A stretch of 64,000 bases of DNA from Amaranthus tricolor. Taxonomy: Eukaryota > Streptophyta > Magnoliopsida > Caryophyllales > Amaranthaceae. Positions 33,701 through 47,177 of this stretch are shown piece by piece (the first letter of the stretch is position 1; every line of letters starts with the position of its first letter). The stretch lies in assembly GCF_026212465.1 (NCBI RefSeq), contig NC_080058.1, positions 12,668,404 through 12,732,403 of the forward strand, written 5' to 3'. Both the position numbers and the translations under genes were made by a program. The notes beneath the pieces are model-generated. The model ran no database searches. It was given only the letters and a program-made list of their open reading frames with translations, and was not told where the DNA came from.

Positions 33701-35761
33701 AACCGGGCCGTTACACCTAATGATTTATTTCTCCAAGGGTCAATCCTCACTCCCCAGACCTGCAACTTAACTTACTGCTAGTCATTGCCCAGATAGGAAA
33801 CAACATCATGGCATGGTCGTTAAGACCAAAAGTACACGTCAGCAAACGTCGCATACCAAATAAATAATAACAACAAGAGAAAGTTTTAATTTAATAGCTG
33901 TCAATTCACAGCAAAGTACGCTGCGATCATGCTAATAAAGAATAATTATTTTCATATAAAGATTAGTCAACCATACTGCTGTACTATCCAGCCATACTGC
34001 CGGTATAACTCCAATTTCCATAAGTGAGACATTACATTAGGGGGAGCTAACCCCTAAGCAAGTCTGTACCATAGACACTCGCCTTACTTCGGTGCATATG
34101 GTTAAGTATGCATACCCCCGCGGTGGCTCATAATGCCCCCATATACCGCGAGTAATTCATTTCCACCAATTGACATCATACTACGTCCACTTTTAAGGTT
34201 AGTGAGGTCATACTACCTCTGCTTACCAAACAGTGTATCAAAATTATTTATTCGGAAAGATAACATTATTCATACTATATATATCCATGCTTTACTTTTG
34301 TATACCATTATTATATGATACATCGGACTAAATGCGAACTTCGCTGCGTGTACATACCTTAAGCAAGATAACCAACTCACAAGCGTCTTAATCAATTCCC
34401 GGTCACGAATCGACTTCCTACAAGGTTCAATCGTATTCGGGAAATAAGCACACATACACATTTTCCTCAAATCATCCATAACACACATATACAATTACAC
34501 CCATACCTAGAATACCACACACAACATGAACATCCATCACATACTATAACATGCTAAATGCACAAAACAAGACAGCATACATAATCTGTCCAGAAACACA
34601 ACTTAAAACTGTCAAACTGAAAATCCGACTTTACCGTTGCGTCCGGAAGGCGTCAAAACCCCCGGGTACCAATTTCCATAATTTATAACATAGTATAAGT
34701 ATTTTTAACTGAATTTCAAAGCCAAAAATGTTCCAAAAACACATTTTTTTTCACCATTTTCAAAACCTACGGGATTTTGTCATTTTCATTTTTTTATCAC
34801 AAAAATATAAATTTCAATGCTTTATTTCCTATTAAATCTAAACAACAAAATTTACATAATTTTCATGATCATCTACGAAAATAAATTTTAATTAATTATT
34901 ATTATTATTTCCTCAAAAAAATAATTCTTTTTACACAAATGTACACACACATACACATCATATATAAACATGTATTTTTCCCTACCAACATTATAAATTC
35001 CTTCTATTAATATATATAAAAAAAAATAAATTTCTAACACCACATACATTTTTTTCTATGAGCATCCATTTTTTATATATATATACTTTTCAATCATCCA
35101 TCAAACAAATCCTTCACACACATATAAACATATCTAAAACCCTAAAAACCATACATTAATTTAGATAGAAAAATACATCATACTTTCACACATGAATTTT
35201 AAATCATAAACAAATCATAAATTATAAAATAACACACATAAAAATCATAGAAATTTAAATTAAAACTTAAAAATAAAACTAGGTTAAGAATTACTTACAA
35301 TTGCACAAGAACAAAACACCAAATTGATGAACCAATTGATGATTTAGGCGTGAGGATTAGAGAGCATTTGGGAGTGTTTTTTTTTCTTGCAAATGTTTTT
35401 GAAATAAAAGGATGTAAGGTAAGAAATCAATTAAGGAATTATGAAATTTAATTATGATAATTGCCTTAACCATCCAATTACCAAAATGGAAGTTACAAAT
35501 CTTCCCCAAATCCTCCATATGGCCGGCCACCCCTTTTCAAATTCCCTCTTTTATTTTTTTTATTTTTTTTTTTGAAATTAAAGATAGGTTAGAAAAAAGG
35601 TTTGGGCTTAAAATGGTTTTAATTGCCTTAAAAGTTGAAATCTCATGATCTAACCCACTAACAAAAATAAAAAAAAAATATACTCTTCTAAAAAGAATAA
35701 TAATAATAATAATATTATTAGTAAATCATTTAATATATCGGAAAAATATCGGGGTGGTACA
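30746..35761 (-). repeat. 5' LTR of the gypsy element, split by a nested solo LTR
   Basis: The two parts are 30746-31051 and 33721-35761. Removing the nested element and one target copy leaves about 2347 bp. The ends are TGTACCACCCCGATATTTTTC and TGTTACA on the minus strand. Its interior shares GGGGGTATGCATACTT(T/A)A with the nested LTR, so the two families are related. Low-complexity A/T tracts and an (AAT)n run near 35698-35715 are present. Short open frames here (34133-34494, 35454-35648) are not genes. Confidence 0.75.
31047..33720 (+). mobile_element. Solo LTR, 2664 bp, with 5-bp target duplication CCTAA
   Basis: The LTR runs from 31052 (TGTAACACCCCGTAATTTTT) to 33715 (AAACCGGGCCGTTACA). 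CCTAA occurs directly before (31047-31051) and directly after (33716-33720). There is no internal region or primer site, so this is a solo LTR left by recombination between two LTRs. It sits inside the LTR of the minus-strand gypsy element and so is younger. A truncated second member of the same family lies at 49330-51460. No coding sequence is present. Confidence 0.92.
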
Positions 35762-38103
35762 GTTATTATATCCAATATGGACACTATGACTTCTATACAT
35801 ACTCAAACACAAGATATCTTTCAAGTGTACTCTAATCACCTCCGCTATCCCTTTGTTAACACAAGATATGAGAATGTTTTTGGCCGGTACCGATCTGTAA
35901 GCTATCTAAAAAAATAGAAACAACAGGAAGTCAGATTTAGCTGAATGTGCAAAAGCAATCCAAACCACAACATAATACGAGAAATAAAAATAAAAGACTT
36001 AAAAGCAATATTAGTCCTAGATTTTTGTGCACACTAGGAGTCCAGTTGAGAGGAACACCCATAGCGCTAAGACTATGTCAATCTCGGGTGAAACTAGTCA
36101 ATATCTAAATGACAACTCGCCTCAAAGAATACGGAGTAGGAAAACAATGCCCCTCTACTCTGTTAATGACCAGCCCGTGACCCCGATCCATTGACCATAT
36201 CACAATATCAATATAATCAGTCATAACAATTTTGTTTCAATAATTATCAATTTCAAAAGAACTATGATAAAACTATTTTCAATACAACAATCTGACCAGA
36301 CTTTTTAAAGGACTGCTAATACTCACCAACAATGTCGCTTCAAGGAGTCAAGTCCAGTCCACAGCTATCAGCTAGAAGGGTTTCTCGATGATATCGTCTC
36401 CTGAAGCATACAACATCACCAAAGAGCGTTTGATACTACTAAACTAATATATAACTTATTACATCCCCTCCTAAAACTGTAGGTTAACCGAGACTTTGTT
36501 TCAGCATTTTTAACATTTCATGTCATAAGGTTGTTTCTAAACATATCAAATAACCTAGAGCTAACCAGCAATACTCATAAATTTATATTCATCCTAAATC
36601 ATCACTTATCGATACCCTCAAAAATCATCTAACATTTCATCTTTTTGTTTTTTTGTTTTTCTTTTTGTTTTGTATTTCTTTTTTTTTTTTTTTGCTATGT
36701 AGAAATTAGGTTAATAAAAGAAATTATATTTAAATAAAAATACATAAAATGTGAAAAGAAAGGAAGAACTACACAAGTAAAAGAGAGATTGTAGCGGATT
36801 TGCAACACTCTCAATATATAATTAACACTAATAATAATATTTAAGATAAATAATGTAGAAGTGTAAAATGTCAAACTGCTAAAACCATTAAAAAATTAAA
36901 ACCGTTTAAAACATAAGTTAAAAATATTACAATTGAGAAAAATATAACATAAAGGTTGCTTAAATAAAAAAACATAAGTATAATATAGTCATCAAAGTCA
37001 TCAAGTAAAATCAATGCAACTAAGTTGTCTATTGAATGATTAAAGTTGTGGCCTACATCAAAATCTAAGCTAAATCTTCATGTAAAATACTGCCATCCAT
37101 AATATGGATGACAGCCGATTGAATCGGTTAGCGATAAAGTTGAGTACAATTTTCTCAACAAATTTAAGATGCAATAGTTAAATCATGCTTACAGAATAAT
37201 AATCAAGCACAATATATTTACTCATTATTGACCTTTGTTAAGCTATTAAGTCACCGTTCTCAAATACTTGTAGAAGTTCAGAACTGCTACTAAACACTTG
37301 GTAACCTTAATGCTTATTTAATCAAGTTCGATTAAGACTCATAACTTTAACATCATAGCATATCACAAGAGCACAACAATAATGACTACTAATATATGTA
37401 AAGGTCTGGTTATGTGAAGACCGTTGTCCTAATCCCTTTTGTTGTGGGCGTCATTACTCCTTTCAATACTGTTATGCTCAAGTCTTCACAAGATGAATTT
37501 TTCTTGAACCTCCTGTCTGACACCGCATTTTATTTACCGGCTTACACGGGCGCCGAAATTTTACATGTCGGTCCATAGTTCAACGTTATCTAACTATCAG
37601 AGTCATACAATCAATATTATGAAATATCAAACAAGACTCTACACCAAAAGGTTTACATTCTTACAAGACAAACTTCCACTTAGTCAAATTTAGAAAATTT
37701 TACCCTTTTAATAAAAACAAATTACTAGTTATCTAATAAAATAATATCTAATTAAATAATAATTTTTCACAACATATACTAAAATTTCAAAGACTAAACT
37801 AAGTCATTATTAGGCATAAATAATCATAAAAGTCAGGGATAATACTTTCAAATACTTAATTACTCATTTTATCAAATAATCAAGTAAAATAATAAAATGA
37901 ATCTATAATAACCATGAAAAATAATGTAAAAAGTTATTAAGGGTCCAAAATATAAATGAAATGAGTTTTTAAACCAGAAAGTTCAAGAAACCAACGCTAA
38001 GCATTTCACAATTTAATTTGGTTATTTTACTGATAAACTGATTAATAGTTCTTTTTAATTACTCAAGTATAAAATAAAATTTTATAAAAAATACCAAGGT
38101 GAT
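35762..38103. other. AT-rich intergenic, probably decayed repeats
   Basis: No gene is recognised on either strand. Less AT-rich islands around 36040-36190, 36340-36420 and 37410-37580 resemble LTR-like sequence in texture, but I found no paired ends. A T-rich run lies at 36640-36700. Confidence 0.4.
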
Positions 38104-39881
<1,778 letters not shown>

Positions 39882-40267
39882 AAGATATAATACTAACCAT
39901 ATAATTGGACACAATTACATATCCACAACTCCTTCTAACTTTAACCCAAATAAACTTATATTCTTAATATATTTATTTTAAACTCTCCGATTCTGAAATA
40001 TTACAATTTTACAACAAAAAAAATAATATAAAAAATAATTTAAATGTTCAATGTCTTTATAAAACATTAAAATAAGTTTTCAACCTAAAGAATATATTTT
40101 TTTACTATAATAATCAACATATAACCTAATTTATTTATTTATGTATTATAAGCTTGTGAAACATAGGTGATAAAATTATCATTTGAAATTTATTTCACCG
40201 ATATTTATCCTAACTAATTAATTAAATAATTGATGTGTAAACTATTTAATTTGTGTAGTTTTTGAAT

Positions 40268-40635
40268 AGGAAAAATAGCCTAAACTAATCCAACCATTTC
40301 ATGATTTTACTACAATAATTCCACCTGTTGATTAACCATCAATAATCCAATTTTAGAGGGCATTTGCCTAGAGTAAACTTGGGTAACCCAATGACCTGCT
40401 ATAGTAGGTAATTCACCAGTTTAGTAAACTGAAAATTAATGTAAACTTAGAGAAAAATTTTGAAAATTTACATAAAAAGTTCTGAATAATAAAAACAAAT
40501 CAGAATTTATCGAAATTTTATTGGGTTTACTCTAGGAAAATACCCTTTAAAGTTGAGACTATTCATGGTTAATCAATAGGTGGAATTATTGTAGAAAAAT
40601 CATGAAAAGATCGAATTATTCTAGGTAATTTTTCC
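40268..40635. mobile_element. Foldback (inverted-repeat) element, about 370 bp
   Basis: The two halves are imperfect inverted copies of each other over about 120 bp. The left arm has AGGAAAAATAGCCTA, TTTCATGATTTT, CTACAATAATTCCACC and CCTAGAGTAAAC. The right arm read backwards has AGGAAAAATTACCTA, TTTCATGATTTT, CTACAATAATTCCACC and CCTAGAGTAAAC. A clear target duplication was not found. Confidence 0.75.
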
Positions 40636-41605
40636 TTCTTAATATAGTCATGTAAGTAATATATATGATTATCTATAAAAGAAACTCTTTCAAAAAATAT
40701 TTTCTTTTTATAATTTATTGCAAAATATTTTAATGAAAATAAATTTTTTTACATAAGTAATTAATATATTATCTGATAATTATCCATTGTAATTAAAAGA
40801 TACTACTATCTTAATTGATTGTATATGGTAAAAATTAGTAAATAAGGTATAGTTTTAAAATCTTTTATAACTTATAAATTAAACAAATTCTTTGAAAAAA
40901 ATTAATTAAATAAATCTAATAAGAAAGATATTACATTATATAATAAAAAATAAATGAATTAATAGAATTAAAGATAAAAAATTACCTAAAACAACCTAAG
41001 TAGTAGAATTGGGAGAGAAAACTTCTTATTGCAATGACACATGTTTAAGTATTCTATTGTTTTAATATGAAGTATGAACTAAAAAATATTTGACTAATAA
41101 GAGCATGAAACAGCTAGAACTTTTTTATCGTAAAGTCGACATGTGTCTTAATTGTTTCGCCATTAGTATGATTTATATAGAAGATTGTTAAATAGATGAA
41201 TTAATAAAATTAAAGATAAAAATTTATATAAAATAACCTAAGTAGTAGATTTGGAAAGAAAAACTTTTCTTATTGCACTGATACGTGTTTAAGTCTTTTA
41301 TTGTTTTAGTATATAGTATATATGATGGTATGATTGTCTAAAATATTATTTACCAAAAAGGAGTATAAACGGTATCAATAATTGCAAATAATAATTGCAC
41401 TTATCGGTCTTGTTTTTAATAATCAAAATGTTGATATCTTTACTAAAAGCTCTTGGCATTCAATAATTTTCGTCTCTTTTTTGCAAGTTAAACAATTGTG
41501 ACCTACATGCTTCAACTTATAAGTATTTAATGTAACAGTTAATTATTTTTCTTTTTTTTGTAATTTTAGGGTCAAGCCATCTAACTATTCTAAAGCTAGG
41601 CATTT
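40636..41605. other. AT-rich intergenic sequence
   Basis: No gene is recognised. A segment around 40970-41060 recurs in diverged form at 41210-41300 (AAATTACCTAAAACAACCTAAGTAGTAGA(A)TTGG and ACACATGTTTAAGT-like), so an old local duplication of about 240 bp is likely. Confidence 0.45.
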
Positions 41606-42870
41606 TAATCTTATTAGCCGGTCTTGGCCGAGACCGTCTCAAATTGAGACCAAGAGTGGTCTGCCCAATTCGCACATGTATCAACCTCACATGCTTTATC
41701 TCGTTTTTTCATTTTTTGGACATTTTTCAATTTTAATCTTAAAGATATTAATTTTGACTTTAAAGAGTATCAATTTCAACTTAAAGTAAACTTTAAACAA
41801 ACCAATTAATATAAAAAGTTTCAATTTTGACCTATTCGTGATCAATTTTGACGTTAAACTGATCAGTTTCTACCTAAATATGGTTCTGTTTCACAATTTG
41901 AGAACGAAGTTAATAAAATGGTATTATTTTATCATTCTATGGATAAATTTTAAACAACAAATGAATGATCAATAACACTATCAATAAAAGTGTTAAAACA
42001 TTGTACAATACATATACTTTTATTCAAAGCATGATGATGGTTCTAATGGAGCATAAGAGTACTTGTACTCTTTAATCATTGATCAATAATAGTGATATTA
42101 CTCTTTCCTCAACACGTTTATATATATTTGTAAATAGTTCAAATTGAATATGTTAATAGTTAAATTATAACACATAAATTGACAATTAATGTTTTATGAT
42201 CTAACTCAATTTTGAATATATAAGCTTCAATTGTCGTTTTCAAAATAAGTATTTCAAAGTCTATAAAGATATTGTATAGGATTTAATTCAAATTGAATAT
42301 GTTAATAGTTAAATTATGACATATAATTTGACAATGATGTTTTATAATCTAATTCAATTTTGAACTTCTAAACTTCAATTATAGTTTTAAAAATAAATAT
42401 TCAAATTGTATAGATATATTGTATAGCATTTAGTTCAAATTTAATATGTTAATAGTTTTAACACTATTATTGATAGTTTTATTGATCATTTATTTGTTTT
42501 TTGAAATTCATCCATAGAATGATAGAATAATACCATTTTATATAACTTCGTTCTAAAATCGTGAAACAGAACCATATTTAGGTAGAAATTGATCAGTTTA
42601 ACGTCAAAATTGATCACTTATAGGTTTAAATTGAAATTTTTTACTTTAATTGATATGTTTAAGTATTATTTTACGTTGAAATTGATATCTTTAAGGTCAA
42701 AATTGACACCTTTAAGGTCAAAATTGACACCTTTAAGGTCAAAATTTATAAATGCCTAGAAAATGGAAAAAACAAGGGGAAAAACGTGTAATGTTACACG
42801 TGCGAATTGGGTTGGTCCACTCTTGATCTCAATTTGAGACGGTTTCGGCCAAGTTTTTGTGTAATCTTAT
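41606..42870. mobile_element. MULE-type foldback element, 1247 bp, with 9-bp target duplication
   Basis: The element spans 41615-42861 and is flanked by TAATCTTAT at 41606-41614 and 42862-42870. The arms are inverted copies over almost 390-410 bp (41615-42000 and 42453-42861), including CTTGGCCGAGACCGTCTCAA against CTTGGCCGAAACCGTCTCAA. The central 450 bp hold a roughly 147-bp tandem repeat (TTCAAATTGAATATGTTAAT near 42137, 42286 and 42436). The right arm has a three-fold 21-bp repeat of GACACCTTTAAGGTCAAAATT. A 9-bp duplication and very long inverted ends point to Mutator-like mobilisation. No transposase is encoded. Confidence 0.88.
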
Positions 42871-43100
42871 ATATAAGGGTAACTTAAACATTTTCTAATG
42901 TTTATGATTGCTATATATTTTTCTCTAATTTTCTTGTAACATTATATAATACTTATGATTTTTACGTGTATTTCACTAATTTTATTTTGACATTTTTAAT
43001 TGCTTTTGGTTTTTATATTTTTTCCACCTTTTCATTTTTTTTATTGTCCTTATAATTTTCACTAACGTTATTATTCAAATATAAAATCTCGAACATAGAT

Positions 43101-43350
43101 TCTCAAATGAGACAGTCTCACGGTGATATCATCTCTATTACACCCACCTAATATACACTTATTGTCTTAAAGAAATCACTTATAACTTTAAAATGATTAC
43201 TTGCAATTTTGAAGTGATAACTTTTTATAATCTTAAAGCGATCACTTTTAAACTTAAAATTATCACTTACATGTTACAATCTTAAAGTGATTATTTAGAG
43301 AAATTGGCTAATTATATAAATTTGTTTCATGATGAAACGGTCTCAAACAA
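43101..43350. mobile_element. MITE-like element with GAGACNGTCTC ends (copy A)
   Basis: The 250-bp stretch starts TCTCAAATGAGACAGTCTCA and ends GAAACGGTCTCAAACAAAAA, roughly inverted. Inside is a run of short AATCACTTATAA and AAGTGAT motifs in both orientations. The same unit lies at 51636-51885. I saw no certain target duplication. Confidence 0.5.
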
Positions 43351-43889
43351 AAATTGTTGTATCTGCATTGTCTATTACTCCCATCTAAAAGTATCAACTT
43401 TTCTTAATCGTTGTGAGAATTCTGATCGAAAACATCATAGAGGAACACAGAGTGTATTTTTATAATGTAATTTTATATGGATTATGTTAAGATATAGACA
43501 AAAACATAACTTTGATGCTATCATATTGAGCATTTTTTGCTAACACCGGCAAAAGATTTTTTTGCCATTTCTTTCTTGCCTATTTTATCGTGCTCACTCC
43601 TATTCTAATTAAATATCTCTTTTGATAATATATCAATTTTATAAAAAGGATCGATGAAACCACGTAGGAGTGACTAAGGAAAAAAGTAATAATTTAATGA
43701 TTATTGTGCAAATAGTTGAATCTCATTATGTAAGGCATAAGTGAAATAGGTTATCAATAAACTCTATCTAAGCTACTTGCTTTTCTTCTTTTTTTCTTCT
43801 CTCTCTAAAAAACCCTAATCTCTATAGTTGGTTTGGGGTCATCATCAATCTTTTGGTTGATGCTAAGCCCTTAACCCTGAGGTTTTGGA

Positions 43890-44443
43890 TATTTGTTTTG
43901 GATATTCCACGTGTTAACCCTGAGGTTTTGGGTTTTCCACGTTGTATCTAAAACTTTTAAAAAATCTACGCGATAACCCGTAACCCTGAGGTTTATCAAA
44001 TTGTTCCACTGTAACCTTTTTGCACATAAAAACATTAGTAAACGTTAATTTTGAAACTTTAAAGTTATTGTACGCCTATTTATGCGACTCACAATTTCAA
44101 ATGTCATCAGTTTCAACCTTTTCCCTGAAAACATAAACCCTAACTCTACCATTTGGATTTGGGGAAAAAAATATGATTCAGATGAAAGATGGTAGAGTTG
44201 GGGTTTATGTTTTGGGGGAAAATGTTGAAACTGATGGCATATGAAATGGTTAGTCGCATGAATAGACGTAGATCAGCTTTAAAACTTCAACATTAACGTT
44301 TATTAAGTTTTTACGTGCAAAAAGGTCAAGGTGGAATAATTTGTTAAACCTCAGGATTACCATGTGGATTTTTTAAAAGTTTTCATTAGCACGTAAAAAA
44401 CCCAAAACCTCAGGTTACCACGTGAAATTTCCCTATTTGTTTT
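43890..44443. mobile_element. Foldback element, 534 bp, with 10-bp target duplication (copy A)
   Basis: The element (43900-44433) is flanked by TATTTGTTTT on both sides. Its arms are inverted copies: the left reads TTCCACGTG, TAACCCTGAGGTTTTGGG, TTTTAAAAAATC, TTTTTGCAC, ATAAACCCTAACTCTACCAT, and the right reads the same backwards with few changes. The centre is near 44165. A 9-10 bp duplication suggests a Mutator-type origin. Its DNA could form a hairpin of over 200 bp. Confidence 0.88.
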
Positions 44444-45073
44444 CTCCCTATAGGAGAGTTGTTCTATCTATTTATTGTGTTAATTCTATCCATATATTGA
44501 GTTTTGATCCCTCTCTTGATATTTTGGGGTTATGAATTTTGTTCTTTAGATGATTTGTTAGTAGAGATTAATACGATAATGCAGTAGACATCAAAATTGC
44601 AATTACCATCAATAACATCAAATTCAATTCTATCTCAAGACTACAACAAATCGATAACCCATCATAGAAGACTATAACAAATAGCAATGTGGAAGAGGAA
44701 ATTCAGAATTGTCAAATCTATCATAGTTTTATTAATTTTAAATTATATTTGGTTAAAGTTGTTACGTACTTGTTGATTTTTATCTCTTATGTAGATGTCG
44801 TATGGCTCTTTAATAATAAATCATGTACTATTAAAAAAAAGTAGAAAAAAGTTATAAGATAAGAAATAAAACATTTAATGTGATATAGAAAAAAGTTATC
44901 AGATAAGAAATAAAACATTTAATGTGAACATATTAGGAGTAGTATCTAGCCTACTTTGGAATGGATGGAACAAATCTTTGGCAACGACCTTTGAACATGT
45001 AGAAATTTTCATATGGTCCTTTTGATGATGTTCATTTTTGAGGGAACTTTCCCCCTTACACGATGCAAGCAGC
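44444..45073. other. Right part of duplicated segment A, no gene seen
   Basis: It contains AT-rich sequence with a doubled GATAAGAAATAAAACATTTAATGTG motif (about 44858-44930). Short open frames are not shared in the same form with copy B, so coding is unlikely. Confidence 0.5.
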
Positions 45074-45090
45074 TTTAAGTCTGATAATTT

Positions 45091-45820
45091 TAAGTCTGAT
45101 AATTATAATACAAATGAAGAAATACATGTTGATTTTGCGGCCTTTGATGAGAATAATAATGTTGGGGATGAAGACTTGAATGTTGATGTAAATTTGGGAT
45201 CGAATGATGCTTTTGACACTGGACACTTGGGTGAACAGCAGCATCCAACGTCTAATGGTGAAGTCCGTCACGCCTCGCAGCCAGCTTCTGTTTCAGAGGC
45301 AGAAGGCGCTGGCTGTGAACCCCAGCAGCCGCCACCTATTGTTCAAGCACCGCCACCCTTTGATAATCTTACTGCCCAGTCCGACACCTCTGCTGGATCA
45401 GAGCAGGTACAGCAGCCCACTCAAACAAACTTGGGGCGTGGCTTTCGGGAAAAGCATCCTAATGTTAAATATCGAGATTTTGTCTTGGGTACAGTTTTTG
45501 CTAATAGTCCGTCCCCCTCTACTTCGTCGTCCAATCCTCCTTCAGGTACTCCGTATCCTTTAGCACACTATATTAAATGTGACAACTTTTCTGTAAATTA
45601 TCAAAAGTTTATTGCAGCTGTTATTACAGACAAAGATCCGAAGTCCTTTAAGGAAGCAATGAAATCTGTTGAGTGGCGAAATTCCATGAAGCAAGAAATT
45701 CAAGCGCTAGAAGATAACGATACTTGGTCTTTGGAGCCTCTTCCTCCTGGTAAGCGTGCTCTTGGTTGTCAATGGGTTTATAAAACCAAATTTACTCTAA
45801 CGGTGATGTTGAAAGATTGA
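45091..45820 (+). pseudogene. Copia pol fragment: linker and start of reverse transcriptase
   Basis: This frame has a Pro/Gln-rich linker (EPQQPPPIVQAPPPF) and then the start of RT (KSFKEAMKSVEWRNSMKQEI, NDTWSLEPLPPGKRALGCQW, VYKTKF). It then runs out of frame and stops at 45818-45820. The open frame extends back to 45038 only through host DNA. The break is a one-base shift at about 45790-45797, shared with the copy at 63.5 kb. Confidence 0.85.
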
Positions 45821-47169
45821 AGTCCAGATTGGTAGTATTGGGTAATCATCAGCAGGCGGGTATTGACTACAATGAAACATTTGCACCTGTAGCAAAAATG
45901 ACAACAATACGAGCCTTTCTTGCCATTGCAGCTTCCAAAAATTGGGAGCTCCATCAAATGGATGTTCATAATGCGTTCCTACACGGCGATTTAGATGAGG
46001 TAGTTTACATGAAACTTCCACCCAGATTTCATAGTTCAAATTCATCCTTGGTTTGCAGACTGAGGAAATCATTGTATGGCCTCAAACAAGCCCCCAGGTG
46101 TTGGTTTGCAAAGCTAGTTACGGCTTTGAAAGAGTATGGTTTCTTACAGTCTTATTCGGATTACTCCTTATTCACCTTTACTAAGGCTAGTGTTCAGATT
46201 AATGTCTTAGTCTATGTTGATGATCTCATTATTTCTGGTAATGATTCCGCTGCACTTCGTGTCTTTAAAGCTTATCTCTCTGATTGCTTCAAGATGAAGG
46301 ACTTAGGTCCATTGAAATATTTTTTGGGGATTGAGGTGGCTCGCAGTTCTGCAGGCTTGTTTTTGTGTCAACGCAAGTATACGCTTGATGTTATTTCTGA
46401 AGCAGGTTTAATGGGAGCAAAGCCAAGCGGTTCTCCAATAGAGCAAAATCATAAGCTTGGTTTAGCTAATGGTCATCTTCTTGCAGATCCCGAGGCATAT
46501 CGAAGGCTTGTGGGACGTATGATCTACCTTTCAGTCACTCGCCCTGATCTAGCATACTCTGTTCATATTCTCTCTCAATTTATGCAAGCACCCCGCATTG
46601 ATCATTGGGATACAGCTCTTCGTGTGGTTCGTTACTTGAAAGGCACGCCCGGACAGGGTATTTTATTACGTGCTGACAGTGACTTGACTCTACAAGGATG
46701 GTGTGATTCAGATTGGGCTGCTTGTCCTATCACTCGTCGTTCACTTACAGGCTGGCTAGTTTTTTTAGGCCAATCTCCAGTGTCGTGGAAAACAAAGAAG
46801 CAAAATACAGTGTTTCGCTCTTCTGCAGAGGCTGAGTACAGGTCTATGGCTGCTATCACTTGTGAGTTGAAGTGGCTAAAAGCTTTATTGTTGAGTCTCG
46901 GTGTTCATCATCCTAAAGCCGTTAAGGTGCTCTGTGATAGTCAGTCGGCGTTACATATTGCGAAGAATCCGGTGTTTCATGAACGTACGAAGCTCATCGA
47001 GATTGATTGTCACTTTGTTCGAGATGCCATCAATGAAGGACTTATTTCTCCTTCTTACGTTTCTACCGACTCACAATTGGCGGATATATTTACAAAGGCC
47101 CTTGGAAAACCGCAATTTGATTTTCTACTCTCCAAGTTGGGCATTTACGATCCTCATGCTCCAACTTGA
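45817..47169 (+). pseudogene. Copia pol fragment: reverse transcriptase and RNase H
   Basis: A 450-aa open frame continues RT in the shifted frame: RLVVLGNHQQAGIDYNETFA, MDVHNAFLHGDLDEVVYMKL, SLYGLKQAPRCWF, and the catalytic YVDD at 46213-46224. RNase H follows with CDSDWAACP, RSSAEAEYRSMA, CDSQSALHIAKNP, FHERTKLIEIDCHFVRD and LADIFTKAL. It ends seven bases before the LTR. All visible catalytic motifs are intact, but the frame lacks a start and is separated from its upstream part by the shift. Confidence 0.9.
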
Positions 47170-47177
47170 GGGGGTAT
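47167..47177 (+). other. Polypurine tract of the copia element
   Basis: GAGGGGGTAT lies directly before the 3' LTR start TGAGATAATTG. It is the usual plus-strand primer position for copia elements. Confidence 0.75.

Larger units (their letters stand above)
28495..35761 (-). mobile_element. 5' part of a Ty3/gypsy retrotransposon, truncated, with nested insertion
   Basis: Read on the minus strand the element has a long LTR (35761 to 30746), a primer-binding site (30743 to 30727), an acidic ORF (30433 to 29522) and gag (29088 to about 28500), and then stops abruptly. No protease, RT, integrase or second LTR follows, so only the 5' part survives. The LTR begins TGTACCACCCC and ends TGTTACA and is interrupted by a solo LTR of a related family. 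Long LTRs with this type of start and a Met-tRNA-like primer site fit plant chromovirus-like gypsy elements, but without pol the lineage is open. Confidence 0.8.
42927..45077. repeat. Duplicated segment, copy A (2.15 kb)
   Basis: This segment recurs at 51461-53620 in the same orientation with scattered substitutions and small gaps. It contains a 250-bp GAGACNGTCTC element and a 534-bp foldback. No recognised gene lies in it. Copy A is cut at its right end by the truncated copia element. Copy B starts exactly at the end of an LTR. Confidence 0.9.

Noticed and set aside
45780..45800. Programmed -1 ribosomal frameshift in copia RT
   Set aside because: The frame change is -1, but no X-XXY-YYZ heptamer lies in frame at the site (ACC AAA TTT ACT), so a mutation is more likely.
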